A DNA stretch of 64,000 nucleotides from positions 40,727,696 through 40,791,695 of the forward strand of contig NC_066343.1 of the NCBI RefSeq assembly GCF_022539315.1. The letters are read 5' to 3'. The translations under genes were made by a program, and so were the position numbers. This document shows positions 46,911 through 59,559 of this stretch, piece by piece (position 1 is the first letter of the stretch; each line of letters starts with the position of its first letter). The notes beneath the pieces were generated by a model. The model searched no databases. It saw nothing but the letters and a program-made list of their open reading frames with translations, and was not told the DNA's origin. Source of the DNA: Serinus canaria (lineage: Eukaryota; Chordata; Aves; Passeriformes; Fringillidae).

Positions 46911-49900
46911 AAATCAGGCTCTTACAGACAGTAATCTCAAGAACAGTGTTAAAGACCACACTTGTTCATGTCTTGTAAACCAGAACACATTTGCTTCCAG
47001 CACTCTTTCTCTGTGTTTATGGTGTAAGAGTTATAGTGTCAAACACCTTTTGCTGTATTTTTTTCTGGTGAGATTGCAACCATTTACTCTACAGCATTAG
47101 CTCTGGGGAAAGGTAGCTGTTTCTGAAATTGTAGTATTTGGGGCAATACAGAAGGTGTTTCCTTGGTCATGGCTTAACAGTGGTTGTTTACTTGCATGGT
47201 AAACTGAGGCAGTTGAGGGAAAACCAGTAACACAAGTATCAGCCACCAATGTTCTGCTTTCCTGGTAGGAGCACATTGTACTAACCCAAAAAACCTGGCT
47301 GAACCAATTCCAGCCAACACACATTTGAAGATCAATATAGAAATATCACAGAATTATGTTCTACATACAGAATACAAAGATAAATGAAAGCATACCAAAA
47401 TGAATGAAAACACTGGTGGCCAACAGACTGAAAATACTATTCATTGTAGCATATGATTTGGCTTGAATGACATTATTTTGGAAAAACTTCACAGACTCAA
47501 TTGCATTTTACAGCTGAAAATATTGACATTGTTATGACAGCCCATGCTGAACAGAACAACAAATTGGTATTAGAAAGCAGAGAGATCTAGGAGAGAGTGC
47601 CAAATTTAATGTTCAAACTACTTTTGTATGGAGGAAATACAACATTCTTGCTTCATGCAAATTGATAAGCAAGGCTTTGCTTTGTGGTACTAATGGAGAG
47701 GATGAAAACTCAATTCCAAACTGTGTAAGGTTCTGTAAAAAGACTCCCTTGAAATAGCTCCAAGCAATTAATTCCAGGCTTAGAGCATACTGATAAAAGC
47801 TTACTGTCCTTCTTACCTCCTATTCTTTCTAATTGTTACCCTCAAATCCTTTCACTAAACTTTTTTTGAGGGCACCAACCCAGCTTCAAATATTATGAAG
47901 CACTTTATTAGTAACAGCTTTTCATAGGAAAAATGTCCAATACACACAAGAAGGTTTATCAAAAAGTGCAGTGGTTTCAGATGTACTTTCCACCAAAAGC
48001 GTTGCTCAGGTTTGATACAGAATTTCTGATAAAAAAACGGAGAGCAAGCCATGAATTAATAAACATCTCCCAGGTCAAACAGAAAACCAGTATAGACCTA
48101 CAAGAGTTAGCCTGAGACTTCTGGATATCTCTTGGTCTTGTATTCATATGGTAACACAGGATAAATCTTGTGGCCCAATATTAAGGAAAACTGGGAGATG
48201 AGTGTAAATACAATTTTTGTGTGTTCAAAAAATCCTTCCCAACTTTGGGATACTTTTTGAAGTAAACAGATCACTTTCAAAAATGCTAGTTTTACACTGA
48301 TGAAGAATAGAAGATGTTGCTACTGTCTCAGTTAAGATGCACAGGAAGGAAACTTGTTTCTAGTCTTGTTTATTTGCAATATTTTCTGCAGACTGCAGGC
48401 CTCCCATTTTCTTAGACGCTGAGACTTATCCCTTAGCTGCAACAAGTAGAGGGGATTTTTAAACACATCAGGGGTCAACATCATGAAACAGAAGGATGAT
48501 AAACTCTTTAATACTAATAGCAGCAGAAGAGACATTGTAGTAGACAAGCTATAAGCCACACCACTTGACAAAAGTCATTAGAAAATCTAACCTTTTACAT
48601 CACTGAATAAAAATAAACTGATGTGGGTTTATTTTTTCCCTTTGTGTCTGATGAAAAGGTGCAAAATGACAAATCATCCAAATTTACTTTGAATTCTTGC
48701 AATAAGAGAGGGGCATAGTCGATTTTGAAACCAATGTGTTCCAAATAATGGGCTTTCATTTCAAATAATCTGTTTCTACGCAAGCAACAAAGTGCACTTT
48801 GTTGAATAGCAGGATTGTTATCTTTTGCAAGTTGAATGTCCTTCACATGGAGCCTACCTATTTAAGCTGCGATATCAGAAGATCTGAAACAGTAGCTAAT
48901 ATACAAAGACAAGATGAAAACCTAGCACATGACTTTGCAGCTGAGTAAAGGGATTGTTTTGAGAAATGAGAATTGCTGCTAGCCCCAATGCCTCAATGAT
49001 GCAGCACTACCAGCCACCTTCTCCCAGGGAGTCTCCAGTTGTTAAAAGAGGAGCAAATGCCTGAAGAAACGGCTAGTGAGAAACACACAGGGAATTACAG
49101 TGCTGCAAGGCTTGCTGTGAAACAAGTTACCTTCTTCTCTGTCTCTTAATCTTTAAATGTTCACCTCTGACTTCTCAGTCATCTTTTCTTTTGTCTGGCT
49201 CAAAGGTCATTGCAGAGCTTCTCCCTGTAAATTCTCTTTATTTTTTCCCTCCCCTTTACTTCTCTTTCCTCACTTAGACTTTCCTTCCTCAGACTCTTCC
49301 TTGTGCTAACTGTAAGGGAAGGGGAAGGACTGACTGTTCCCATTTTGGTGGCCTTCATTTGCCTCAGGTGAAGATTGGTTAACAATAAAACTCTCTGCCC
49401 AGGAAGTGCAGACTATGCATAAAGAAAAGGTAAAGAAGCTGTGAAAAGTGATAGAAAAATAACATCTTGTCCTCTAACCTTTATGCTTTTTCTCTAACCT
49501 TTTTTCAATGAGGCACACATATTGAGTGAGCGTTATGCATTTTTAGCTATGGGAAATGGAGGCTAAGCAGTCACAGGCCCACTTGTGGCTTGAGGTGTCA
49601 AAGAGCCTTGGCTATTTGAGCCAAGCTTGCTTCCCCTCTCCTGCACAACAGCATCCAGGGGCTGAGGTAGGATGGGAAACAGGGAAAAAGGCGATGGATT
49701 ACCAGAGCCCCTGCTCGTAGGGAGTAATGGCTGCACCAGGGTGTCAGTGGGAAAGACTGATGGCTTATGAGGGCTCTAGGAACACAAGGACCTGGAGTAG
49801 AGGGGTGTGCAAGGAGTTCTGACTGAAAGGTCTGAGAGGCAAGGGGGCAGTGGGGATTTCAGGTGTCCATGCTGGAAGACAGGAAGAGGATTTGGAAAGC

Positions 49901-50255
49901 AAGAACTGTGCAGAACTCTGAGGTCATCTTTGCTGCAGACAGATTTATTACAAGTGGAAATATGTAGGGGAACAAGTGGAGGACTGGATTTTGGACGAGA
50001 TCAGTTGTTGGAAAGAAATGAAAAAGAATATTTTTGGAAAAAACCCTGTATGTTTGAGAGCTAGGATAAGTACTTCATTGCTATGGGAAGGAGGGAAAGG
50101 AAGCAGAGGTAAAATTGTAGCTCTGTCTCCTTGACTCTTACAAACAATGTCCTGGAGCCCAGAAGGAATAGTAGAGAATATTTTGCACTGTATAGCCTCA
50201 TACACTTCCTTTGCTTTTATCCCTTCAAGAATTAAAAGGTGAAAGACCAAAGCAG
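46911..50255. other. Intergenic, no gene seen
   Basis: No exon recognised. 49.56-50.06 kb is G-rich and could be an old repeat, but no family or termini could be assigned. The 83-codon minus frame at 48,595-48,846 has no convincing homology. Confidence 0.5.
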
Positions 50256-50770
50256 CATAGAATTTCTCAAGTTGGAAGGGACCCATAAAGATCAAGAATG
50301 GGTAAGGTTGGCAGGAACCATCAGTGGAGTCATCTGGTCCAACCTTTCTGCTCAAGCAGCATCATCCCAGAGCACATGGCATAGGATTGTGTCCAAACAG
50401 TCCTTGTGGATCTCCAGTGAGAGAGACTCCACAACCTCTCTGAGCCATCTGTGCCAGTGCACAATCATCTACACAGCAGTTCTTTCTCATGTTCATGCAG
50501 AATTTCCCTGTGCCTGCTCCCTCTTGTCCTATTGCTTGGCACCACCAAGCAGAGGCTCCATCCTCTTGACACACTCCCTTCAGATACTTGAATACATTGA
50601 CAAGTTCTTCCTCTTAGCTGTCTCAGCCTTTCCTCATAATTGAGGCTGCTGTCCCCTAATCATCTTCATAGCCCTTGACTAGGCCTGCTCCAGGAGCTCC
50701 ATGTCTTTAGGGTCTTGGGGAGCCCAGAATTGGACACAGTTCTCCACACATGGCCTCACCAGGAAAGGAC
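50256..50770 (-). mobile_element. CR1 LINE, 3' part, interrupted by the assembly gap
   Basis: The reverse complement of CATAGAATTTCTCAAGTTGG (from 50,256) is a CR1 3' terminus. The body then runs through segments complementary to the CR1 3' UTR and ORF2 C-terminus: ATCATCTGGTCC-like, CTCAAGCAGCATCA, GAGAGACTCCACAACCTC, GATACTTGAATACATTGAC and GCCCAGAATTGGACACAG. A second CR1-terminus-like segment starts near 50,296, so two CR1 3' ends appear abutted. The element runs into the N gap and does not reappear after it. Confidence 0.93.
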
Positions 50771-51270
50771 NNNNNNNNNNNNNNNNNNNNNNNNNNNNNN
50801 NNNNNNNNNNNNNNNNNNNNNNNNNNNNNNNNNNNNNNNNNNNNNNNNNNNNNNNNNNNNNNNNNNNNNNNNNNNNNNNNNNNNNNNNNNNNNNNNNNNN
50901 NNNNNNNNNNNNNNNNNNNNNNNNNNNNNNNNNNNNNNNNNNNNNNNNNNNNNNNNNNNNNNNNNNNNNNNNNNNNNNNNNNNNNNNNNNNNNNNNNNNN
51001 NNNNNNNNNNNNNNNNNNNNNNNNNNNNNNNNNNNNNNNNNNNNNNNNNNNNNNNNNNNNNNNNNNNNNNNNNNNNNNNNNNNNNNNNNNNNNNNNNNNN
51101 NNNNNNNNNNNNNNNNNNNNNNNNNNNNNNNNNNNNNNNNNNNNNNNNNNNNNNNNNNNNNNNNNNNNNNNNNNNNNNNNNNNNNNNNNNNNNNNNNNNN
51201 NNNNNNNNNNNNNNNNNNNNNNNNNNNNNNNNNNNNNNNNNNNNNNNNNNNNNNNNNNNNNNNNNNNNNN
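50771..51270. other. Assembly gap (500 N)
   Basis: Exactly 500 N, a conventional size for a gap of unknown length. The gap starts inside a CR1, and sequence after it is AT-rich and not CR1, so the missing part probably includes more of the CR1. Confidence 0.99.
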
Positions 51271-52331
51271 TTTCAATGACACCACTGCTGTAGTTTTTGG
51301 GGTTTTTCCTTGTTTCCTGTTCCTCACTTTCACTTACCATCAAATAATAAAAGTCAGATAATAATGCTGCTTAAGTCACTGCTATGTGACTGCTGAGAAA
51401 TCCAACATATTCTAAGATAAATAAGCAAATATTTTTTAATCTTAAAAAAAAAAAAAAAGCATTCTGGTGCAGAAAAGCAGCAGGAATTAATTTGATTTCT
51501 GGAAAGAAATTGCATGAATCACAGGAAGTGTCTACAAATGTTTGCTTCATGGCATATTCAGCCTGGAATACTGACTGTGGAAACTTTAGTTTTCTCTAAA
51601 GCACAAAGTAATCTCACTATCATCCATCAGCCCTTTGTTTCAAGTGCACAGTTTCAGAGAAACAGTATGCCACTTACAATTTTCACACTGAGGGTGAATT
51701 CAACTCAGTCATCCTTAAACAAAGCATAAACTAAATGTCCAGTGAAAGTGGTGAATACTTCAAAGCCTTCAATTTATTGAGCATATGGGATGAATTCTCT
51801 TTGCCTCCCACAGAAGCAATCCTAGCTTAACACATGGGCTGGCCTTTCCACTTGGTGGCCAGTGTAGGCTGCTCAATTTAAATCATATCAGATGATATGG
51901 AATAAATTCCAGCCTGGTGAATGATAGGATGCCATTTATCCAACTACCTCTTCCTTCCTGTTTCTTTCAGTAAATCCATGGTCAGAATCACATCACAGTG
52001 ATGAGATAAAAGAGCAAGCGAGCTCATATTACACTTTCTTATTGTTAAGAGTAGTAGTATTGTTAGTAATTCTTACTATAAAATCATGTTGATAATATCA
52101 TCCAGTTTGGAACTGAATTTCTACTTTGCTATTAACCATCTCAATATGAATTTTTGGGCAAGTTTAGACAAAATGTTTTGGGTGGTTCTGAGAAAATGTT
52201 TTACTATTAGAAATTATTTTTTTAGGAAATTCTAAAACACCACTACTTTAAGTGACCTCCATGAAATATAGCAGGTGAAATTGTCTGCACTGAAACACAC
52301 TTTCTACCATCTGCAGAGAAATTTATGCAAC

Positions 52332-52430
52332 ACATCTAGCCAACATATAAGCCTCTGAAGCCTTCAAACAATTGCTAGGTGTGCACTGAGATTTTTACCA
52401 TATCAGAAGTTTAGATTTCCCAAAACCTTG
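52332..52430 (+). repeat. Dispersed repeat, copy 1
   Basis: CATCTAGCCAACATATAAGCC, CTCTGAA and, later, CCATATCAGAAGTTTAGAT, TTCCCAAAACC are shared in the same order with the segment at 54,564-54,652. Family not identified. Confidence 0.75.
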
Positions 52431-54563
52431 ACACATTTGCCATTTATTCAAGATGCTCAAGCATGTTATAGCTCAATGTCCTAGGATTAAGAACTAGAGT
52501 CAAGGAAAATAGAGATGGAGACTACATGGAGAACTTTGGAAGCAGAGTCAGTACTGCTAGGTGGCCAGGACAGAGCAGAAGGTGACTCAACAATACATAT
52601 AAGAGGTTTTGGGAAAGAAAAATGCAAAACAGTAGAGATTTTTTTGAATAAAAGACTGTGAGTAAAACAGTGGGTATGATGGACTGCAACAAGGAGGAAA
52701 ATTCACAGGATTTGAGAGTAACTAGGCCATGAAGAAGAAAGTAACAATGACAATTAAATGGGTAGAACTGAAAAAACAAGCTGGAGTGGTTGTGGCAGGA
52801 CTCAAAACAGCCAGAAGGAACTGTGCCTTCTCATATTCCCTGAAGTCCACATCAGATCCAAGATACCCTTGCTGCCAGAAAGTAGAGCAGGTGTGATGGC
52901 TATTGATGCCCATTGGCTCCAGTAATACAGATCCAGGAAAGCAAAGCTTTTCATGTCTCAGTTTGATACCATGTGATTTTTAGGGACAGAAGGATAGAGG
53001 AATCAATGCTTTAAAATGCTTTTTAAAACTTCAGAAAATTCATATAAAGTACTCACTGAAAGAATGATTGGTGGGATTATGAGCATGAGGAAGTAAAAAA
53101 TTATCAACATGAGGAGTATTTTCAATTTTGGTTATTGAAGCATAGTTATTACATAACTCCGCATTTATTTTGACTTCATTCTCCTCCAGTATAAAGAAAA
53201 AACTTGATTTCGGCTTGATACTCCAGTTGTCAAGTAATAGAAAGGTTGCTCATGGTTACCCTCTCACATCTGTTGCAGGAGTTTGGGGGTGCCACTGAAT
53301 AGAGCTCCTGAAAGGGCTAGTGGAATAGGGCTAGTGCAATACTAAAAACAGTCTAGCTCTGAAAGCAGTGCTGTGCCAGTATTTCTATTTCCAAGGTGTA
53401 CTGTCACTGTGACAGCAAGTTTGCTGTTTCAGACAAGTTAGAAACCAAAGTTTCCATAGGCAGACACTAATTGTGCATTTCTATTTTATGGGTGGCATTT
53501 TAAGACCATTCTGAATAATCTGCAACGTGCTGAGCATTCACAGCTGTAAGTGATCCAACGCTCTACATCTATTAAATGATAGAAAATGCTAATTATGCTG
53601 AAAAAGCTAGCCATATAGTTTTAAATTAGATACCTAAAATGACTGTACATTTAATAACAAGATTCCCATTCCTCAGTTAGACATCTTAGAGTACAATTGG
53701 TGATATTTTAAAATGAGGAAGTCAGAAATGAAGCCTGGACACTTATAGCCTTAAGGCTGTTTTGAAATAATTGACATATAGGTTGTTTACCTCATGGCAT
53801 AGAAATTTTTGCTCCAAATATTTCAAAAGTTAAATTTCCAGTTTAAAAAAAAAAAAAAAACAAAGAGAGAGAAACATGGGCAGTGATGCCCAAAATGAAG
53901 TATGAATGGCTTTTGTCTCTAAAGACAAAACTTGTCCAATTATATGGAATAAGTTTCTCAACTGCCTTAAGATGGGTAAAACCAGTTATTAGCTTGCTAA
54001 TTATCAGTATTTTAAATAAGCTGTTGCTACATTTGTCACTATGAATGTGAATGTGCAGCTATACATAGAGAAGTGTGAGCCCTATCTCTGTAGTAAACCA
54101 AGGTTCTTTTGTTTTACAAAATATTTTGAAAATTTTTGATTCTCTGGGCTGAAGTCGGAGAAATGGTGAACAGCCTCTGCTATAGAATAGCATGTAATTC
54201 CAGCCTACAATTCACTTTGTGTCCTTAAAATGAAATATATCCTCTGAAAGAATTTTCTCTCATTTCCGGAATTGCATGATAATTTATTTTTGAAGCATAC
54301 AGTCTAAATGAGAACCACCATGCATCAACTGTTTTTGCAGATAGGCAAAGCACTGGAAATCTGGTAGAGATTCTGCTCTACCACAATGAAGCACTTTGCT
54401 GCATCTAAATGTATTGCCATATCATAAAGTATTTTGCCAAGTAATTCTGCCTGCAAGCGGGATTTCTTTGTAGGCTACCTAAAAATGACTTGTTTTCTTC
54501 AATTAATTTTTTTGTTTCTTTGTTAGGAAAAGACAACAAAGGTTTTATATACATCAATCTGAA

Positions 54564-54652
54564 ATATCTAGTCAACATATAAGCCTTTGAAAAATGATAA
54601 ATATACAGACAGAGGTTTTTTTCCATATCAGAAGTTAAGATTCCCAAAACCT
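54564..54652 (+). repeat. Dispersed repeat, copy 2
   Basis: ATATCTAGTCAACATATAAG, CCTTTGAA, then CCATATCAGAAGTTAAGAT, TCCCAAAACC match copy 1 at 52,332-52,430, in the same orientation, 2.2 kb away, with a shorter and diverged middle. Confidence 0.75.
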
Positions 54653-55799
54653 ACAGATGTTTTAGATTTATAAAATCAAAACACATTTCTGTCAGAATGA
54701 GTTCCTTTATACTTTTGACTAATGGCTGAGCTGCATACCTGCAATATGGGTAACACTAGAGAACACACTGGCAGGCATTCTTATTTGCAGTACCTGCAGT
54801 GCCAAAACTGTCCATCTGACTAACACATCAATATAAGAAATTAAACTAGTACAATACTGCTCTTATAAGATACCCACCAAAACAAAAAAAAAATAGCCAT
54901 CTGTCTTCAATAGTTTCAGTAGATTGGGTGTTCAATACCTGAATCAAATGCCTGCATAAAGCTCTACATAGGCCAGCCCTACCTGATCACACTAGAAATA
55001 ATCATCAGCATGGTTGAGCAACCACGGTTTTTCAGTGATAACTTCATTACGGATTTCAGTGGGGCACAGTAATTTTCATATAGTGATTTGTCTGTAAATA
55101 CTCATGGTAGGACTTTTCAACAAATTGGCTGATTTACAGAAAGCTCTTTCAAGCTTCAAGGATTAAACTTGCTGCAGCTCTTCAATAATCAAAGGTACAA
55201 TTCTTTGTTATTTTTCTTACCGTTGCACTTTGGAAATAGTAGACCATAGCCCAGCAGAGACACTTTCTCTGCAAAGTACTTAAGTGTGTTTCTCAAATTC
55301 AATAGTCATTTTCTTGGACTCATTATGCTATTGCCTGTAGTTAAATATCCAGGCATAGCTGTAGGAAAAAGAAAGTCTCCCACAGCAGAGAAAAAAAATC
55401 TAGGAAGCCTTAATACAGTTTCTTCCTGAGATTATAGAAACATAAACACAGTGTAGAAAAAAGTATGGTTATATTCTGATATATTTACAAGCCCACTTAC
55501 AAAAGGAGAGGAAATTATACCCTAGGGACCAGAATATTGCTATGGCTTTGCGTATTTATTTATTTTGAACCAAGATCCAGTTTCTTGGTGCTTCTGAGTC
55601 CAAATATCTGAACCCTCCAAGATATATTAAAGTTTTTTCTGCTTCAATCAGATCCATTTTAATGGATTTTAATGGCCTAATGGGGAGGGAATGGTCATAA
55701 ATGTGTTTGCCATATGAGCTCAAACTGAAAGGAAGTTGGGTGTAGGCTTCTTATTTCTGAAAATAAAATAGTATTTTAAAATAACAAATTAATAAGTAT

Positions 55800-56841
55800 T
55801 AGGGTTTCATGGCCAGGTTTTTGTAGCAGGGTGACTGCAGGGATAACTTCTGTGAGAAGCTGACAGAAGTTTCCTCTGTGTCCAGCAGGACCAATGCCAG
55901 CTGGCTCCATGATGGACGGCCTGGCCAGGGCTGGACCAATTTGAAATGGTGGTAATACCTCTGTGATAACAAATTTAAGAAGAAAATTATTGGGCAGTTG
56001 TAATTGTGGCCAGAGAAGAGTAGGTGAGAATATGTGAGACGAACAACTCTACAGATACCAAGATCAGTAGAGAAAGGTAGAGGAGACGGTCCAGGGCTGA
56101 GCCATAGCTGGGATTCTGCTGCAGCCCATGGTGCGGCCCATAGTGAGGCAGCTGTGTCCCTGCAGCCCATGGAGGTCCATGGGGATGCAGAAATCCACCT
56201 GTAGCCCATGGAGGAGACCCAGGCTGGAGCAGGTTATGCCTGAGAGGAGGTTGTGAACCCATGGGAAGTCTGTGCTGGAGCAAGCTCCTGGCAGGGGCCT
56301 GCAGACCTGAGGAGAGAGGAGCCCACACCAGAGGAAGTTTCCTGGTAGGACTGCACCCCATGGAAGAGTGATCCACACTGAAGCATTTTGTGGATAGCAT
56401 TTTTGTTGGAACAGACTCACAGTAGAAAGTTCATGGAGAACTATCTCTTGTGGGAGGTTTCCCACAATGGAAAAGGGGAAGGACTCCTGTCTCTGAGCAG
56501 TGTGCAAAACTTTTGATGAACTGACTGTAATCCCCATTCCTCATCTCTCTGCACCACTGGGGAAATGAGGTACAGAGGGAGGGGTGGGGAAAGGTGTTTT
56601 TAAGGTCTGTTTTTACTTCTCATTATTCTGCTCTGATTTTATTAGCAATTAATATCTCTAATTCCAACCTGGTTTGCCCATGACAGTATTTGGCGAGTGA
56701 TCTCCCTCTCCCCTTATCTCAACTCATGAACTCATGAACCCTCTCAACTCATTATATTTTCTCTCCCTATCCATTTGCAGAGGGGAGGGATAGTGCAGCT
56801 TCAGTGAATGTGTGGCGTCCAGCCAGGATCAACTCATTACA
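55800..56841 (+). mobile_element. Solo LTR, avian ERVL-type, about 1.04 kb
   Basis: The whole block follows a common avian LTR as I recall it: GGTTTCATGGCCAGGTTTTT near the start, CCAATGCCAGCTGGCTCCA, several CTGCAGCCCATGGAGG-type internal repeats (about 56,120-56,210), GGGGTGGGGAAAGGTGTTTT, TTGCCCATGACAG, and an end at GCGTCCAGCCAGGATCAACT then CATTACA. The first base pair of the LTR appears mutated and no clear target-site duplication remains, so the copy is old. The overlapping minus-strand frames (136-157 codons) are antisense shadows of the LTR. Confidence 0.85.
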
Positions 56842-59559
56842 ATTACATTCTTCATTATTACTAGAGAAGTGAGTATTTGAAAAAACAGTATTTGAAAAAA
56901 CACTCAGATATTAGGTGGATGAAGTTTTTGCTACTACAAAAAGTAAATATATCACTATTTGCTCCTTCCTTACTGCAGGAAGGTTTCCAGCAGTATATTT
57001 TCTAGTATTTTATCCTAACTGGTTTTAAAAATCTTGTGACAAATGGCTGAAGCTTCAATGGAGAGGATAATAATATCTTATGGCTGAACTGTATCTCATT
57101 GTCTGCATAAAAAATAATGAAAATTCCTTTTTCTCTGTTTTGAATGTCATCATCTTATTCCTCATTATGGATTTAGTCCATCTTGGTGTTTTCATCTAGT
57201 ATTTATCATCATATGTGAAAATATAGGCTATTCTTATATCTTATTCTGGTCATTGTTTATCCAACTTCAGAAAATTAGATTAAGATTTTCAATGCTGCAA
57301 GAAGTTTATCCACAGAAGTGCTACTAGAAATCCTCTCAAATCCTTTTTAAAATCCATTGTACTTCTTTGAGAATTTCAGTCTTGATTATGACTTTCTGTG
57401 GCTTCACCAGCTTTCCCATACTTCTCTGGGTTCTTTATAAGGTCCTAATGCATACAATGTTCATGCAAGGATTCTCAGTTTCTATATTTCTCAGTTTCTA
57501 TTTCTATAATTTCTACTATCCTAACTTACTTCCTGCTCTGAGCTTCATGATTTCATTTTCATAAACCTGAAGTTTGCTGCTGACTGGTTCACCTGACTGA
57601 TCAAGCAAACCCACTTACCCTCCTTCTCCCATTATGGCTTTCAAACCTGATTAAAATGGGCACCAGGCTTTCCCATGGTGTCTAAATTACTGCTAAGGTG
57701 GGCTAAGTTGCACTTTATGACAATGTGATGCTAGAAAGACAAGATTGAATCTTTCATGTTTGCTTTTGTTTTATTACCTTTTAAATAGGATGCAAGAATA
57801 AAAGTGCAGCTAAAATTGTATGTATTAGTGCAAAATGCATATCTTTTCTGAAGTCATCACTTATCTGTTTTATTATTAAAGATACATTTAACAAAATCAC
57901 AAGGAAAAAGCATATTATACTACATTTTTGACTTCCTGATTAAGTACATTAAAAATGTTGTGCCATTTGCTCTGTTCAGCCTTGTGAAAAGTCAACAGGC
58001 TACCAGAACAACATCCAGAATGATACAAATGTATAAACTATGCAGTTTTTAGAAAGTTCTATTCCATAATCCTGCTTTACCCTTTGAAAGTAAAAGGATA
58101 AAAGCAGCATTAAGAGAAAAAATATTATGTATACATAATGGAGAATTTACATCTAACACCAGATATTTTCAAGAATTTCTAGCATAGTAGAATGTAATCA
58201 GAAATAACACATAGCAAGATGCAAAAGCCTTTTTAAAACTACTGGGAAAATAGTTTCTAATTGTGTTTATACCATGTATAAGACGCCATGAAGGGGATTC
58301 ATAGGAAGAGAGCACTGTCCTAACATTTTCCAAAATGATCCCCACTGAGTTTCTAATATCAGAGTAGGTAGAAGTAGGAGGGAGGAACAATCTTGGCTTC
58401 ATTACCTGCTGATGAGATACAAGTTCATAGGATGGAGAACCTGTTAAGTTTTTACAAAGCTGAGTTACTTTATCCCCTGTCTCAGCAGGTAGCAAAGGGA
58501 AAGTGTCATCAGCTATGATACTTTCAGAATTCAAGAAAAAGAGGAACATTTGTAATTTTTATGATAGGTCGTGGAAAGACTCAGTACTAAAAGACATTAA
58601 GGAGTCTCTGGTAAGTACTAAAAGAACTTTCTTTCACATTGTGCCTGCGACAAACACTATCTACATTTTTTGGGTTTGTCTGGTTCTAAGGGGAGTACTG
58701 TGAACTAAACAGAATTTGAAATAATATGTATTTTCCTGACAAAAACAACATGGAAATTGCATGTTGAATGTAATTTCTCAATATTAAGTGCCCTAGGTTT
58801 AACCTTGTTATGTTGAAAAGCGTAATAAACTCCTTCCAGCATGTCCAATAAATAAATTCCCAAATCTCACCCCAGTTTTTACTGCATCAGAAGTATTGTG
58901 AGAAGCTGATTTTGATAACCATGCTGATAAAGCAACAGTTGTTCATAAAAAACCCATATCAGTAAGTTAGATTAACAGTGAAGTACTAGAAATATACCTG
59001 TAATTCAGAAAAACTCCATTTCTCATTTAAAAACCTACAAATACTTCAAACCTGCAGGATTACACGTAGAACTATTGACAGAAATTTTTTTGTTTGTTTT
59101 TACACAAGGTAAAGGATAAGATCATACAATCAGCAATTCTTATCTGCTTGATCAGGATCCAGTTGGATGTGCATTAGAATTTAAAGAGGGCAGAGAAGGA
59201 GCTTTCTTAGAAAGATCACTCCTATGGCATTAAACCCTCTAACCAAAGAGCATAAGGGTCAGTGAGAAAAATCTGCTAGAAAGTGACCTGAATGAGTGAC
59301 AAGAGAGAGATCATAAAGACAGCAAGAACATCAGATAAAGGTTGACCCTTCATGCCCAAAGTGTTAGCAGTTGATTAAAAGGTTTCCAGGAGTATATTTT
59401 GTTAAGTATTATTGAATTATGAACAATTATAGCTAATAAATGTCCAATTTAAGAAAAACAGAATATGCGAGACATGGAAAATATTTTCTAAAATACATTG
59501 TATCCCTGAAAAAAAACCAACTGCACCTTGAGAACTATGATATTAGGTTTAGAAGTGCC
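56842..59559. other. Intergenic, no gene seen
   Basis: No exon or clear repeat. The 126-codon minus frame at 58,169-58,549 has no recognisable domain or flanking splice logic. Confidence 0.5.

Larger units (their letters stand above)
51271..55798. other. Intergenic, no gene seen
   Basis: AT-rich, no exon recognised. A-runs at about 51,445-51,458 and 53,845-53,860. It holds two copies of a related repeat (52,332-52,430 and 54,564-54,652). Confidence 0.55.

Noticed and set aside
48595..48846. 83-codon minus frame with a charged, ESCRT-like look (ALCCLRRNRLFEMK)
   Set aside because: Resemblance is short and vague; no flanking splice sites or continuing homology, so I treat it as chance.
50239..50643. 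134-codon plus-strand frame
   Set aside because: It lies antisense to the CR1 3' region and is a shadow of the repeat.
50701..51361. Frames of about 190-208 codons across 50.7-51.36 kb
   Set aside because: They consist mostly of unknown residues translated from the N gap.
55799..56537. Minus-strand frames of 136-157 codons
   Set aside because: Antisense shadows of the ERVL-type LTR; the same DNA is accounted for by the LTR.
58169..58549. 126-codon minus-strand frame
   Set aside because: No recognisable domain or gene structure around it; left as unexplained chance ORF.
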